NCBI RefSeq assembly: GCF_014648695.1
Contig: NZ_BMRP01000013.1
Location: 31,171-95,170, forward strand
DNA: 64,000 nucleotides
Reading direction: 5' to 3'
Origin: Streptomyces albospinus
Lineage (GTDB): Bacteria > Actinomycetota > Actinomycetes > Streptomycetales > Streptomycetaceae
The notes under the pieces were generated by a model. It was not told the DNA's origin. It ran no database searches and worked only from the letters and a program-made list of their open reading frames with translations. Of the stretch, positions 25,333 to 33,605 are shown in pieces (positions within the stretch are counted from its first letter, which is position 1; each line of letters opens with the position of its first letter). A program made the position numbers and the translations under genes.

Positions 25333-26023
25333 GCCCCCATTGTGCCGATCACCGGCGATCACGACAGCGGAACGGCAAGATCACCGGCGGCCGGGCGGCG
25401 GGGCGGCCTGGCGGCGGGCGGGGCGCGGCATGGCCGCCCCGTGGAGTGGAACACCCGCGCCTCACCGGGTGGCCGGCCGGATCGACCGGGCGTGCCCCAA
25501 GACATCGCGCGGGCCCGGCAGTTCTTCGCCCCCCCCGCAGCCGCTCGTCATTGCTCACTCGCCATTGGTCTGAGGGAACCCCCGCCATCGCGCCGGCTGA
25601 ACCCCCGCCGCAGCGCCTCGTACCGGATATCGCCCAGCCCCACCTCCGTGCCGTACGCGAATCCCGTACCGCTCCGGATTCCCGTACCCTCCGGTTCACC
25701 GCCATCGCCATCCCCCCTGCCGCGGCCCCGGCCCCGGGGCCCGCACATCGCTTCTTTGTGTCATCAACTCGCCACTGTCCGTAATGATTCCCGCGGCAGA
25801 TGCACAGGGGAGGTGAACGCGGCACCGGCACCCGCGGCACGCCCGGAGGGGGCCGTCGTACGCGCCCGCCGCCCCCGGCCGTCGCGCGCCCACCGCCTCC
25901 GGTTTGGCGCAGCCGCCCGCCGCTACGTAAAGTTCCGCCGAAGCTCGACTCGAACAGGTGGTCCGAAAGGCCGGCGCAGCCGGCCTGACGAGGACGAACG
26001 ATCCCAGGAAAGCGGCAGCGGCG
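25333..26023. other. Divergent intergenic region of 691 bp
   Basis: This gap separates the conflict-like operon from the rightward SDR-like gene. A less GC-rich patch at about 25745-25790 is the best candidate for promoter sequence. The rest is C-rich or has short open frames on both strands (for example a 66-codon one at 25548-25748, minus strand) without ribosome-binding sites or family features, so I call no gene. It could harbour degraded sequence or long untranslated leaders. Confidence 0.4.
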
Positions 26024-27484
26024 ATGACGGTGACCGAAGACAGCCGGGCCGATGGCGCGGGAATCGACGCGGAGCGGATGGCGGTCTGCCTGAGCGTCCT
26101 CGAAGAACTCGACACCCTCCCGATCGACCACCCCGACGCGATCGCCGTACGGCGGGCCACCGCGGGCATCTACCGGACGGTGAAGCAGCGCCGGCGCCAG
26201 GAGCGCCGGGCGGCCAAGACCGCCAACGACAAGCGGGTGACCGAGGCGACCGCCACCGGAGCCGCCGACCGGATCGACGACGAGACCCTGGGGCTGGCGC
26301 TCAGCAGCTCGGTGACCTCGGAACTGGCCGGAGTCCTGGAACGCCCCCGCTGCTGCTACGTCTGCAAGGCCCGCTACGTCGAGGTCGACGCGTTCTACCA
26401 CCAGCTCTGCCGGAGCTGCGCCAAGGAGAACCGCGCCCGCCGCGACGCCCGTACGGACCTCACCGGGCGGCGCGCGCTGCTCACCGGCGGGCGCGCCAAG
26501 ATCGGCATGTACATCGCCCTCCGGCTCCTCCGGGACGGCGCCCACACCACCATCACCACCCGCTTCCCGAACGACGCGATCCGGCGCTTCACGGCGATGC
26601 CGGACAGTGCGGAGTGGCTGCACCGGCTCAAGATCGTCGGCATCGACCTGCGCGACCCGGCCCAGGTGATATCCCTGGCCGACGCGGTGAGCGCCGAGGG
26701 CCCGCTCGACATCCTGATCAACAACGCCGCCCAGACCGTCCGCCGCTCACCCGAGGCCTACGGCCAGCTGGTCGCCGCGGAAACCGCGCCGCTGCCCGCC
26801 GGCGAGCTGCCCGCCTCGCTCGTCCTCGGCCACTTCGGCAGCGGTGCCCCCGCGCTCCCCGGCCCCGGGGCGGACGGGCGGCCGGAGCTGACCGCCGAGA
26901 ACCTCACCGCGCTCGCCCTGACCGGCGGCTCCGCCTCGCCCGCCCGGATCGAGGCGGGTACCGCGATCGACGCCGGCGGCCTGGTACCCGACCTGCACGC
27001 GAGCAACAGCTGGATCCAGAAGGTCGACGAGGTCGACCCGGTCGAGCTGCTGGAAGTCCAGCTGTGCAACATGACCGCCCCGTTCCTCCTGGTCAGCAAG
27101 TTGCGGCCGGCGATGGCCGCGTCCCCGGCCCGGCGGAAGTACGTGGTCAACGTCTCTGCGATGGAAGGCCAGTTCAGCCGCGGCTACAAGGGCGCCGGGC
27201 ATCCGCACACCAACATGGCCAAGGCCGCGCTCAACATGCTCACCCGCACCAGCGCCAAGGAGATGCTGGAGACCGACGGCATCCTGATGACCGCCGTCGA
27301 CACCGGCTGGATCACCGACGAGCGCCCGCACCCCGAGAAGATGCGCCTCGCCGAGGAGGGCTTCCACGCCCCGCTCGACCTGGTCGACGGCGCGGCCCGG
27401 GTCTACGACCCGATCGTCCGCGGTGAGCTGGGCGAGGACCTGTACGGCTGCTTCCTGAAGGACTACGCCCCCGCGGCCTGGTGA
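26024..27484 (+). CDS. SDR-like protein with N-terminal zinc ribbon and altered active site
   Basis: A 486-residue protein. Residues 1-105 are helical and highly charged (RRRQERRAAK). A zinc-binding motif follows, CYVC (Cys111, Cys114) and CRSC (Cys129, Cys132). From about residue 145 it is a short-chain dehydrogenase/reductase: TGGRAKIG for the nucleotide loop, DILINNAAQ, NVSAMEG with the catalytic serine (Ser378) and MAKAALNML with the catalytic lysine (Lys400). The catalytic tyrosine of YxxxK is replaced by Thr396. A long insert lies at about 250-330. Function unknown; a noncanonical dehydrogenase or a regulator that binds NAD(P) is possible. Start ATG at 26024 is chosen over a GTG at 25958; neither has a strong ribosome-binding site. 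Confidence 0.75.
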   Translation: MTVTEDSRADGAGIDAERMAVCLSVLEELDTLPIDHPDAIAVRRATAGIYRTVKQRRRQERRAAKTANDKRVTEATATGAADRIDDETLGLALSSSVTSELAGVLERPRCCYVCKARYVEVDAFYHQLCRSCAKENRARRDARTDLTGRRALLTGGRAKIGMYIALRLLRDGAHTTITTRFPNDAIRRFTAMPDSAEWLHRLKIVGIDLRDPAQVISLADAVSAEGPLDILINNAAQTVRRSPEAYGQLVAAETAPLPAGELPASLVLGHFGSGAPALPGPGADGRPELTAENLTALALTGGSASPARIEAGTAIDAGGLVPDLHASNSWIQKVDEVDPVELLEVQLCNMTAPFLLVSKLRPAMAASPARRKYVVNVSAMEGQFSRGYKGAGHPHTNMAKAALNMLTRTSAKEMLETDGILMTAVDTGWITDERPHPEKMRLAEEGFHAPLDLVDGAARVYDPIVRGELGEDLYGCFLKDYAPAAW

Positions 27485-27490
27485 GCACCA

Positions 27491-27523
27491 GGCGCCGTCC
27501 CCCCCGTGGTGGCGGACGGCGCC
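27491..27523 (+). terminator. Hairpin terminator after the SDR-like gene
   Basis: Perfect 10-bp arms GGCGCCGTCC (27491-27500) and GGACGGCGCC (27514-27523) with a 13-nt loop directly after the stop codon at 27484. There is no U-tract, which is usual for streptomycete terminators. Confidence 0.7.
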
Positions 27524-27583
27524 CTTGCCGGGCGCCGCGGGCGCAGCCGATCAAGGCTCCCGGGTGCGCCGTAATCTGGTGAC

Positions 27584-27940
27584 GTGACCACGACCGAGCC
27601 GGACTCCGACGACATCCGCCGTATCGCCCTCGGCCTCCCGCAGACCGCGGAGAAGCAGGCGTGGGGCATGCCCACCTTCCGGGTCGCCGGGAAGATGTTC
27701 ATCACCGTCCCCGACGACGAGACCTCCTTCGCCGTGCGCTGCCCCCGCCACGAGCGCGAGGAACTGATCGCCGCCGAGCCGGAGAAGTTCTGGGTACCGC
27801 CCCACGAGGCCGCCTCCAACTGGGTACGGGTGCGCCTGGCCGCCCTGGAGGACATCGGCGAACTCCGCGACATCCTCGTCGACTCCTGGAAGCAGGCGGC
27901 CCCGGACGCACTGGTCGAGGCATACGTGACCCACGACTGA
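27584..27940 (+). CDS. MmcQ/YjbR-family protein
   Basis: A 118-residue protein of the MmcQ/YjbR fold, a small alpha/beta domain proposed to bind DNA. Family landmarks are RRIALGLPQTAEK near the N terminus, AWGMPTFRVAGKMF, and the closing LRDILVDSWKQAAP. GTG start at 27584 (GTGACG GTGACC context) follows the terminator of the upstream gene, so it has its own promoter. No operon partner: the downstream alcohol dehydrogenase is convergent. Role in the cell unknown. Confidence 0.82.
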   Translation: MTTTEPDSDDIRRIALGLPQTAEKQAWGMPTFRVAGKMFITVPDDETSFAVRCPRHEREELIAAEPEKFWVPPHEAASNWVRVRLAALEDIGELRDILVDSWKQAAPDALVEAYVTHD

Positions 27941-28001
27941 CCGCGCGCCGGCCGGACTTGAGGGGCCGGACTTGAGGGTTTCGGACGGGCCGCGTCGCCG
28001 C

Positions 28002-29042
28002 TCATCCGGACGGGCGGAACCGCTCGTCCGGCAGCAGAACCGCAGCCCCCTGGATCCGGTCACCGGCCAGATCCGCCAGCGCGTCCGGGGCGCGGCTCAG
28101 CGGATACGGTCGCGTGGTGACCCGGATCCCGATCCGCGCCGCCGCCTCCAGGAACTCCCGCCCGTCCTGCCGGGTGTTCGCCGTCACACTGCGCAGGTTC
28201 CGCTCGTAGAACAGCTCGCGGTGGTACGAGAGCGGAGGGATGTCGGTGAGGTGGATCCCGGCGACGGCCAGCGTGCCCGACCGGTCGAGCGCCGCCAGCG
28301 CCACCGGTACGAGATCCCCGACCGGCGCGAAGAGGATCGCGGAGTCCAGCGGTTCGGGCGGTGCGTCGTACGCGTCGCCGACCGATGCCGCGCCCAGTTC
28401 ACGCGCCAGCTCGCGCGCCCGCGCCGACCGCGTCAGCACATGGACGGTCGCTCCCTCGGCCAGCGCGACCTGCGCCGCCAGGTGCGCCGAGCCCCCGAAC
28501 CCGTAGATCCCCAGCCGGCCGCCCGGCGGCAGCGCACTGCGCCGCAGCGCACGGTAGCCGATGATCCCCGCACACAGCAGGGGGGCCAGCTTCTCGGCGC
28601 TCTCGGCGTCCGGCAGCGGATACGCGTAGGCGGCCGGTACCAGCGCCGCATCCGCGAACCCGCCGTCGGCGTCCCACCCCGTATACGTCGATGCGGGGCA
28701 GAGGTTCTCCGCCCCCGCACGGCAGTAGCGGCACGTCCCGCAGGTGCCGCGCAGCCATGCGCCGCCCACCCGGTCACCGGTCCGGAACGCCGTCACCGCC
28801 TCGCCCGCGGCAACCACCCGGCCCACGATCTCGTGTCCCGGTACGGTCGCCGGCCGGTGCGGCGCCAGATCACCCTCAGCGAGATGCAGATCCGTACGAC
28901 AGACACCGCAAGCCTCCATGCTCACCAGGAGATCGCCGGGCCCCGGCTCCGGAAGGGGCCGGCGCACCGCCGTCAGCGGCCCGGAGTCCGCCGGACCGGG
29001 CCGCTCCACCGCCCAGCCGGACAGCGTCTCCGGTCGCGCCAC
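28002..29042 (-). CDS. Zinc-dependent alcohol dehydrogenase (MDR family)
   Basis: A 346-residue medium-chain dehydrogenase. The catalytic zinc site is made from CGVCRTDLH and GHEIVG, and the structural zinc lobe has CGTCRYCRAGAENLC with four cysteines. The nucleotide loop is GFGGSAH. This resembles the AdhA/alcohol dehydrogenase 'cinnamyl' group that reduces aldehydes with NAD(P)H. I chose the GTG at 29042, which has GGAGG 10 bp upstream; a GTG 9 bp earlier and longer frames exist but overlap that Shine-Dalgarno. The gene is divergent from the GlsB-like gene, with a palindrome in the shared region. Confidence 0.85.
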   Translation of the reverse strand: MARPETLSGWAVERPGPADSGPLTAVRRPLPEPGPGDLLVSMEACGVCRTDLHLAEGDLAPHRPATVPGHEIVGRVVAAGEAVTAFRTGDRVGGAWLRGTCGTCRYCRAGAENLCPASTYTGWDADGGFADAALVPAAYAYPLPDAESAEKLAPLLCAGIIGYRALRRSALPPGGRLGIYGFGGSAHLAAQVALAEGATVHVLTRSARARELARELGAASVGDAYDAPPEPLDSAILFAPVGDLVPVALAALDRSGTLAVAGIHLTDIPPLSYHRELFYERNLRSVTANTRQDGREFLEAAARIGIRVTTRPYPLSRAPDALADLAGDRIQGAAVLLPDERFRPSG

Positions 29043-29140
29043 AGCTGCCACCCCTCCAGCGTCGCGCCCGCCCGGACGCCGGGCAAGCGCTGGCCGGCAC
29101 CGGCGGCCGTTCCCGCCGGCCTGATCGCGGGCAGTCAATT

Positions 29141-29156
29141 TCTACAGTGCTGTAGA
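29141..29156. promoter_or_regulatory. Dyad TCTACAG-TG-CTGTAGA (operator candidate)
   Basis: A perfect 7-bp inverted repeat with a 2-nt centre in the divergent region between the alcohol dehydrogenase and the GlsB-like gene, 40 bp before the latter's start. The same core with a different 2-nt centre occurs inside the larger palindrome at 57079-57116. The surroundings are AT-rich for this genome, so it probably overlaps a promoter. This is a candidate binding site for one shared repressor or activator. Confidence 0.55.
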
Positions 29157-29195
29157 TTTTCGCCTCGTAGCCAACGACCGACGAAAGGATGCCAC

Positions 29196-29462
29196 GTGGG
29201 CATCGTCAGCTGGATCGTGCTCGGACTCCTGGCCGGTGCGATAGCCAAGTTCCTCCTCCCCGGGCGCGATCCGGGCGGACTGTTGGGCACCACGCTCATC
29301 GGTATCGCCGGGTCGTTCGTCGGCGGCTGGCTCTCGGCGAAGTTCCTGCACCGGCCGATCGCCCACAATTTCTTCGACGCCGCCACCTGGATCGCCGCCG
29401 TCGCGGGTGCGCTCGTGCTGCTGATCATCTACCGGCTGCTGTTCGGGAATTCACGGGACTGA
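29196..29462 (+). CDS. GlsB/YeaQ/YmgE-family small membrane protein
   Basis: An 88-residue protein with three hydrophobic segments and the family pattern WIVLGLLAGAIAKFLLPG followed by GGLLGTTLIGIAGSFVGG. Members are called transglycosylase-associated proteins and are often stress-induced, but their activity is unproven. GTG start at 29196 with AAAGGA upstream. A dyad operator candidate at 29141-29156 sits in its promoter, suggesting tight control. Confidence 0.85.
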   Translation: MGIVSWIVLGLLAGAIAKFLLPGRDPGGLLGTTLIGIAGSFVGGWLSAKFLHRPIAHNFFDAATWIAAVAGALVLLIIYRLLFGNSRD

Positions 29463-29565
29463 GCCGGAGTCGGCCGCGCCGGGAAAGCCGCAGGTTTCTT
29501 TGCGGATGCGGGAACTGCCGTGCCGGTGCGTCCGTTTCCCGAGCAGACCGGAATTGGGGAATCAG

Positions 29566-30147
29566 ATGACCGTGAACATGAGCAAGGGCCAGAAGGTCAG
29601 CCTCAGCAAGTCCGACGGCGGGGCGCTGAGTGTCGTACGGATGGGACTGGGCTGGCAGGCCGCGCGCCGCAAGGGATTTCTCGCCCGCCTGACGGCCCGG
29701 GAGATCGACCTCGACGCATCGGCGGTGCTCTTCGCCGGCAAGCAGCCCATGGATGTGGTCTTCTTCCAGCACCTGGTCAGCGACGACGGCTCGGTGCGGC
29801 ACACCGGCGACAATCTGGTCGGAGGCAGCGGCCAGGGGGGTGACGACGAATCGGTTCTGGTCGATCTCCAGCGGGTGCCGGCGCATGTCGATCAGATCGT
29901 GTTCACCGTCAACTCCTTTACGGGGCAGACCTTCCAGGAAGTGGAGAACGCGTTCTGCCGCCTGGTCGATGAGACCAATGGCCAGGAATTGGCGCGGTAC
30001 ACCCTCTCCGGAGGGGGTGCGCACACCGCCCAGATCATGGCCAAGGTCTTCCGGGCGGACGGGGGTTGGCAGATGGCGGCGCTGGGCACGCCCGCGCACG
30101 GCCGGACGTTCCAGGATTTGATGCCCACCATCGCCGCGCACCTGTGA
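29566..30147 (+). CDS. TerD-family stress protein
   Basis: A 193-residue TerD-domain protein, about the normal length. Features are SKGQKVSLSK near the N terminus, the calcium-binding acidic block EIDLDASAVLFAG, and GDDESVLVDLQRVPAHVDQIVFTVN. TerD proteins bind calcium and are linked to tellurite, phage and general stress resistance, and many Streptomyces paralogues occur outside ter operons, as here. ATG at 29566 with GGGGA upstream. It is convergent with the next gene and separated from it by a strong hairpin. Confidence 0.9.
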   Translation: MTVNMSKGQKVSLSKSDGGALSVVRMGLGWQAARRKGFLARLTAREIDLDASAVLFAGKQPMDVVFFQHLVSDDGSVRHTGDNLVGGSGQGGDDESVLVDLQRVPAHVDQIVFTVNSFTGQTFQEVENAFCRLVDETNGQELARYTLSGGGAHTAQIMAKVFRADGGWQMAALGTPAHGRTFQDLMPTIAAHL

Positions 30148-30226
30148 CGGTGCGGGCTGCCGTGCGTAGGTGACGACGCGGGCCGGGGCCCGGGTGGCTG
30201 CGGCCGGTGACCGCGGCGGCGGCGGG

Positions 30227-30256
30227 GCGCCGTCGAGGTGCGGTCCTCGACGGCGC
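30227..30256. terminator. Bidirectional hairpin terminator
   Basis: Perfect 12-bp stem GCGCCGTCGAGG (30227-30238) / CCTCGACGGCGC (30245-30256) with a 6-nt loop. It lies between the convergent terD-like gene (ends 30147) and the leftward gene ending at 30260, so it may serve both. Confidence 0.7.
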
Positions 30257-30259
30257 TCG

Positions 30260-31066
30260 CTACGGCGTCCCGGGCGCCTTCGGCCCGGAGAAATCCGGGC
30301 TGCCGAAGTCGGGTCCGGCGAAGTCCGGTGAGCTGAAGCCGGGGCCGTCGGACGGGACGGGGCGCCCCTCGCCCGTACTGCCGGAGACGCCGGCCGCGGC
30401 GGGGCGGGGGAGGGCCGGGCGTCCGGCGCGGTTCTGGCCGCCGTCGCTTCCGGGGGTGTCCAGCCGGCCGAGCAGGAACGGCATGATTCCCCGCTCCAGC
30501 AAGGCCAGTTGCCAGGCCGCATGTGCCCGCGCGGTCTCCGGATCGGCGTCCTCCGGCGTCCGGGCATCGGCCGCCGCGCGGTTGCGCGCCGCCGTCACCA
30601 GCATCCAGATCAGCCCGGTCAGCGTCGCCACACCCGCCACGCCAGCGGACGTCCACCCGGCCGCGATCAGCTCGTCGGCGAGCGGGGACGGCGCGGCGAC
30701 GGCCCGCAGACCGAAGCCGAACAGCAGGAAGACGGCCGCCGCGGTGGCGGCCAGACCGGGCACCAGCACCCCGAGTGCGGGCAGCAGTCCACCGCTCCGG
30801 GTCTGTGTGCCGGTGCCGGTCTTGGGCTCCACGGGGCGAGCGGGGGCCGTGGAGGCCCGCAGCTGGACGAACTCGCGGTACTCGGCAGTTGCCACCGCGG
30901 TGATGGCGGCGCGGGCGGCGAGCGCCTCGCTGCGCAGCTGCTCGGAGTTGAGCGTCCTGGCCGTCCGCTGCAACGCCTCCCTGATCTCCGCGGAGTTCAG
31001 GGCCCGGTCCAGGGTGCGCTCGAATTCGGGTGCGTCCTGTGCCTGTAAGCGGTCGTTCTCGTGCAC
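30260..31066 (-). CDS. Membrane protein of unknown function with TTA codon at position 7
   Basis: A 268-residue protein, not recognised. Residues 1-90 are charged and helical, possibly coiled. Two hydrophobic segments follow at about 95-115 (LPALGVLVPGLAATAAAVFL) and 138-160 (AGVAGVATLTGLIWMLVTAA). The C-terminal 70 residues are rich in Gly, Pro and Asp with repeated SPDF/GPDF units (PDFAGPDFGSPDFSGP). GTG start at 31066 with GGGGA six bases upstream. The seventh codon, TTA at 31046-31048, sits where a rare tRNA limits initiation most strongly, implying bldA control and late expression. No neighbour suggests a pathway. Confidence 0.7.
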   Translation of the reverse strand: MHENDRLQAQDAPEFERTLDRALNSAEIREALQRTARTLNSEQLRSEALAARAAITAVATAEYREFVQLRASTAPARPVEPKTGTGTQTRSGGLLPALGVLVPGLAATAAAVFLLFGFGLRAVAAPSPLADELIAAGWTSAGVAGVATLTGLIWMLVTAARNRAAADARTPEDADPETARAHAAWQLALLERGIMPFLLGRLDTPGSDGGQNRAGRPALPRPAAAGVSGSTGEGRPVPSDGPGFSSPDFAGPDFGSPDFSGPKAPGTP

Positions 31067-31198
31067 GTGTATTCCCCGGTGGGTTGAGGGAGCCAAGTTG
31101 CTCGACTGTTCGGCCCGGTGCTCTGCCGAGGCCGACCGGACGGCGATGCATTCCGGTCACGGTGCGGACCAACGTGGTGCGCTTCTTGATGGTTCCCT

Positions 31199-31210
31199 GA
31201 TTGCGCAATC
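31199..31210. promoter_or_regulatory. Palindrome GATTGCGCAATC
   Basis: A perfect 12-bp palindrome in the divergent region between the TTA-containing membrane protein gene and the small gene at 31226, just upstream of the latter. The core ATTGCGCAA recurs at 31903-31911 in the tatA/LCP divergent promoter. Candidate regulator site; the rarity of AT-rich palindromes in this genome gives modest support. Confidence 0.4.
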
Positions 31211-31225
31211 TCTAAAGTGTTGCTC

Positions 31226-31456
31226 ATGGATGAAATGGACGCAGCAGGGTGGGAAACGGCCGTACTCTCCGGTGGGCCCGCGGACGGGGTCCGGCTGCGA
31301 CTGAGCGGCCGGCCGAGCGTGCTACAGGTCAACCACCCGTGCCAGGCGGAGAACGCACCGGACGGCATGCAGATCGCGGCACTGCACATCTACCGCCGTG
31401 ACCTGAAGGTGAAGAGCGAGCCGCTGCGGTACGGGTTCGACGGGGTCAGCCCCTGA
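31226..31456 (+). CDS. Small hypothetical protein
   Basis: A 76-residue protein with no family I recognise. It is mixed alpha/beta in pattern, with DGVRLRLSGRPSVLQV and MQIAALHIYRRDLKV, and a single cysteine in HPCQ. The ATG at 31226 lacks a good ribosome-binding site, and a second ATG at 31235 is an equal candidate. Coding-like third-position GC supports a real gene. Convergent with the TatA-like gene. Confidence 0.5.
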   Translation: MDEMDAAGWETAVLSGGPADGVRLRLSGRPSVLQVNHPCQAENAPDGMQIAALHIYRRDLKVKSEPLRYGFDGVSP

Positions 31457-31492
31457 CGATCCGCCCGCGGTGAGGACTTCCGCGCCCCTGCC

Positions 31493-31834
31493 TCAGGAAG
31501 CGTGGTGGGGGCCGGCCTCCTGGTCCGTACGGGCGGCGGCGGGACGCTCGGCGCCGGAGGTGCCGGGGGCGGTCGCGGAGCTGACGGTGCCGGGCGCGCC
31601 GGGGGTCGCGTGGATGGTGCGCGGCGGCTCGGTCCGCTCCTGGGGACCCGCCTCGTAGGTGGTGGTCGGCGGTGTCCCGTCGTCCTCCTTCATCGCCTTC
31701 GCCTCGCTCTTGAGGATCCGCAGCGACTTCCCCAGTGCGCGTGCGGTGTCGGGCAGCTTCTTGGAGCCGAAGAGGAGAATCACCACGAGCGCCACGACCA
31801 GCAGATGCCAGGGTTCCAGTCCATTGCGCAGCAT
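31493..31834 (-). CDS. TatA/B-like twin-arginine translocase component
   Basis: A 113-residue protein with the TatA layout: one N-terminal transmembrane helix (EPWHLLVVALVVILLFGS), a hinge, an amphipathic helix starting KKLPDTARALGKSLRILKSEAK, and a disordered Thr/Pro/Ala tail. TatA forms the pore of the Tat protein-export system. The ATG at 31834 is preceded by GAAAGG at good spacing; a GTG 9 bp upstream overlaps that site. No tatC nearby, so it may be a secondary TatA. Divergent from the LCP gene. Confidence 0.85.
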   Translation of the reverse strand: MLRNGLEPWHLLVVALVVILLFGSKKLPDTARALGKSLRILKSEAKAMKEDDGTPPTTTYEAGPQERTEPPRTIHATPGAPGTVSSATAPGTSGAERPAAARTDQEAGPHHAS

Positions 31835-31890
31835 CGCGCCCACCTTTCTCTCGTTGTCACAGTCGCGGCCGACAGGGAACGGCCCCGGAT

Positions 31891-31920
31891 TTCACTTGCT
31901 ACATTGCGCAACTGTATAAC
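31891..31920 (+). promoter_or_regulatory. Predicted promoter of the LCP gene
   Basis: TTCACT (31891-31896) and TATAAC (31915-31920) separated by 18 bp, 20 bp upstream of the ATG at 31941, in a locally AT-rich stretch. The spacer contains ATTGCGCAA (31903-31911), a half-conserved palindrome also found at 31199-31210. Confidence 0.45.
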
Positions 31921-31940
31921 CCTGTGCAGGAGTGATCCCT

Positions 31941-33497
31941 ATGCCTGCACGAAATCGCATGGACGAGGGTGCACACGTGACACGCAGCCACAAGGCACAA
32001 GCCGTACGCGGAAGCGAGGACGGTCTTGTCGGGGGACGGCGGCGTCGGCCCAGCAGGGTCAGCACAGCGGCGGCACTCACCCTCTCCGTCCTGGTGCTTC
32101 TGGTCGCGGGTTCCGGCTGGCTCTACCTCCAGCTCAACGGGAACATCACCACCTTCGGCGCGGACGGCCTCAGCCAGGACCGGCCCGCCGCCGGCGCCGG
32201 CGGCAGCAACGTCCTGGTCATCGGCTCCGACTCGCGCGCCGGCAGCAACAGCAGGCTGGGTGGCGGGACGGGCGACGTGGGGCGCTCGGACACCGCCTTT
32301 CTGCTGCATGTCTACGGCGACGGCCGGCATGCCGGCGCCGTGTCGCTCCCCCGCGACACCCTCGTCGAGATCCCGCCGTGCCGACTGCCCGACGGGAGCT
32401 GGACCGCACCGCAGTCCGGCGCGATGTTCAACTCCGCGTTCACCGTGGGCCAGACCGCCAAGGGCAATCCGGCCTGCACCCAGAACACCGTGGAGAGGCT
32501 GACCGGGCTGCGCGTCGACCACACCGTGGTCGTCGACTTCGCGGGCTTCTCGAAGATGACCACCGCGGTCGGCGGCGTCCCCGTGTGCCTGCCCAAGGAC
32601 GTCTACGAGGGCGACCTCAACCCCAACCGGGGATCGCCCGGGCGGCTCATCTTCACCAAGGGCCCGCAGACCGTCTCCGGCCAGAAGGCGCTGGACTACG
32701 TACGCCTGCGGCACGGCATCGGGGACGGCTCGGACATCGGCCGGATCAAACGGCAGCAGGCGTTCGTCTCCAGCCTGATCAAGAAGGTCAAGTCGCAGGG
32801 CATGAACCCCTCCGCGCTGCTGCCGCTGGCGAACGCGGCCACCGATTCGATGACCGTCGACCCGGGGCTGGGCTCGGCGGACAAGCTCCTGGCCTTCGCG
32901 ATGTCGATGAAGAACATCGACCTGCACAACACCAAGTTCGTGACCCTGCCCTGGCGCTACCAGGGCGCCCGGGTCGCGATCGTGCACCCGGACGCCGACA
33001 ACCTGTGGGAGGCCCTGCGCGCCGACCGCACCGTGGACGGCCAGGACGCCAGCGGCACGTCCGCGCACAAGGGCGATGACGGCAAGTCCGGCGCGGACGC
33101 CTCCCCGGGGCCGGGCGCCGCGGTGTCCGGGGCCGGTATCCGCGTCGCCGTCTACAACGGCACCACCGTCCCCGGGCTGGCCGCCCGCGCCGCCGACGCG
33201 CTGAACGCCGCGGGCTTCACCGTCTCCGGCACCGCCACCGCCGCCGGCCAGCAGCACACCACCACGGTGATCAGCTACGGCCCCGGCCGCCAGGACCACG
33301 CCGGAGCCGTCGCCCAGCTCTTCCCGGGCGCGGTGCTCCAGCAGGCCGCCACCCCGGGCATCAGCGTCACCCTCGGCCGGTCCTACGCAACCCAACCGGC
33401 TCCCGCTGCGTCCCCGCCCGGTGGGGGCTCGTCGCAGGTGGGCGGCAAGGCCCGGTCCGCCGACGACAATCCCTGCTCCGATCTCTCCTACGGTTAG
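31941..33497 (+). CDS. LytR-CpsA-Psr (LCP) family cell-wall glycopolymer ligase
   Basis: A 518-residue membrane-anchored protein. A basic N terminus is followed by one transmembrane segment (ALTLSVLVLLVAGSGWLYLQL). The LCP domain spans about 90-315 with the family blocks NVLVIGSDSR, GRSDTAFLLHV, SLPRDTLVEIP, and the arginine motif YVRLRHG. After a linker comes a LytR_C domain (RVAVYNGTTVPGLA to VTLGRSY). LCP enzymes transfer teichoic acid or arabinogalactan-type polymers from polyprenyl-phosphate to peptidoglycan on the outer face of the membrane. The ATG at 31941 fits the AGGAG better than the GTG at 31932. Confidence 0.92.
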   Translation: MPARNRMDEGAHVTRSHKAQAVRGSEDGLVGGRRRRPSRVSTAAALTLSVLVLLVAGSGWLYLQLNGNITTFGADGLSQDRPAAGAGGSNVLVIGSDSRAGSNSRLGGGTGDVGRSDTAFLLHVYGDGRHAGAVSLPRDTLVEIPPCRLPDGSWTAPQSGAMFNSAFTVGQTAKGNPACTQNTVERLTGLRVDHTVVVDFAGFSKMTTAVGGVPVCLPKDVYEGDLNPNRGSPGRLIFTKGPQTVSGQKALDYVRLRHGIGDGSDIGRIKRQQAFVSSLIKKVKSQGMNPSALLPLANAATDSMTVDPGLGSADKLLAFAMSMKNIDLHNTKFVTLPWRYQGARVAIVHPDADNLWEALRADRTVDGQDASGTSAHKGDDGKSGADASPGPGAAVSGAGIRVAVYNGTTVPGLAARAADALNAAGFTVSGTATAAGQQHTTTVISYGPGRQDHAGAVAQLFPGAVLQQAATPGISVTLGRSYATQPAPAASPPGGGSSQVGGKARSADDNPCSDLSYG

Positions 33498-33605
33498 CGA
33501 CCGCCCATAATGGACAGTCGCGGGAGTCCCTTTCACCCTGTTTCGCCCATACGTATCCCCTGCGCATCCGGTACATATCCCGAGCATCTTGAGGAGATCA
33601 GCCCT

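Noticed and set aside
25548..25748. Possible 66-codon gene on the minus strand
   Set aside because: No ribosome-binding site, no homologous feature, and a Gly/Arg-rich start typical for noncoding GC-rich DNA.
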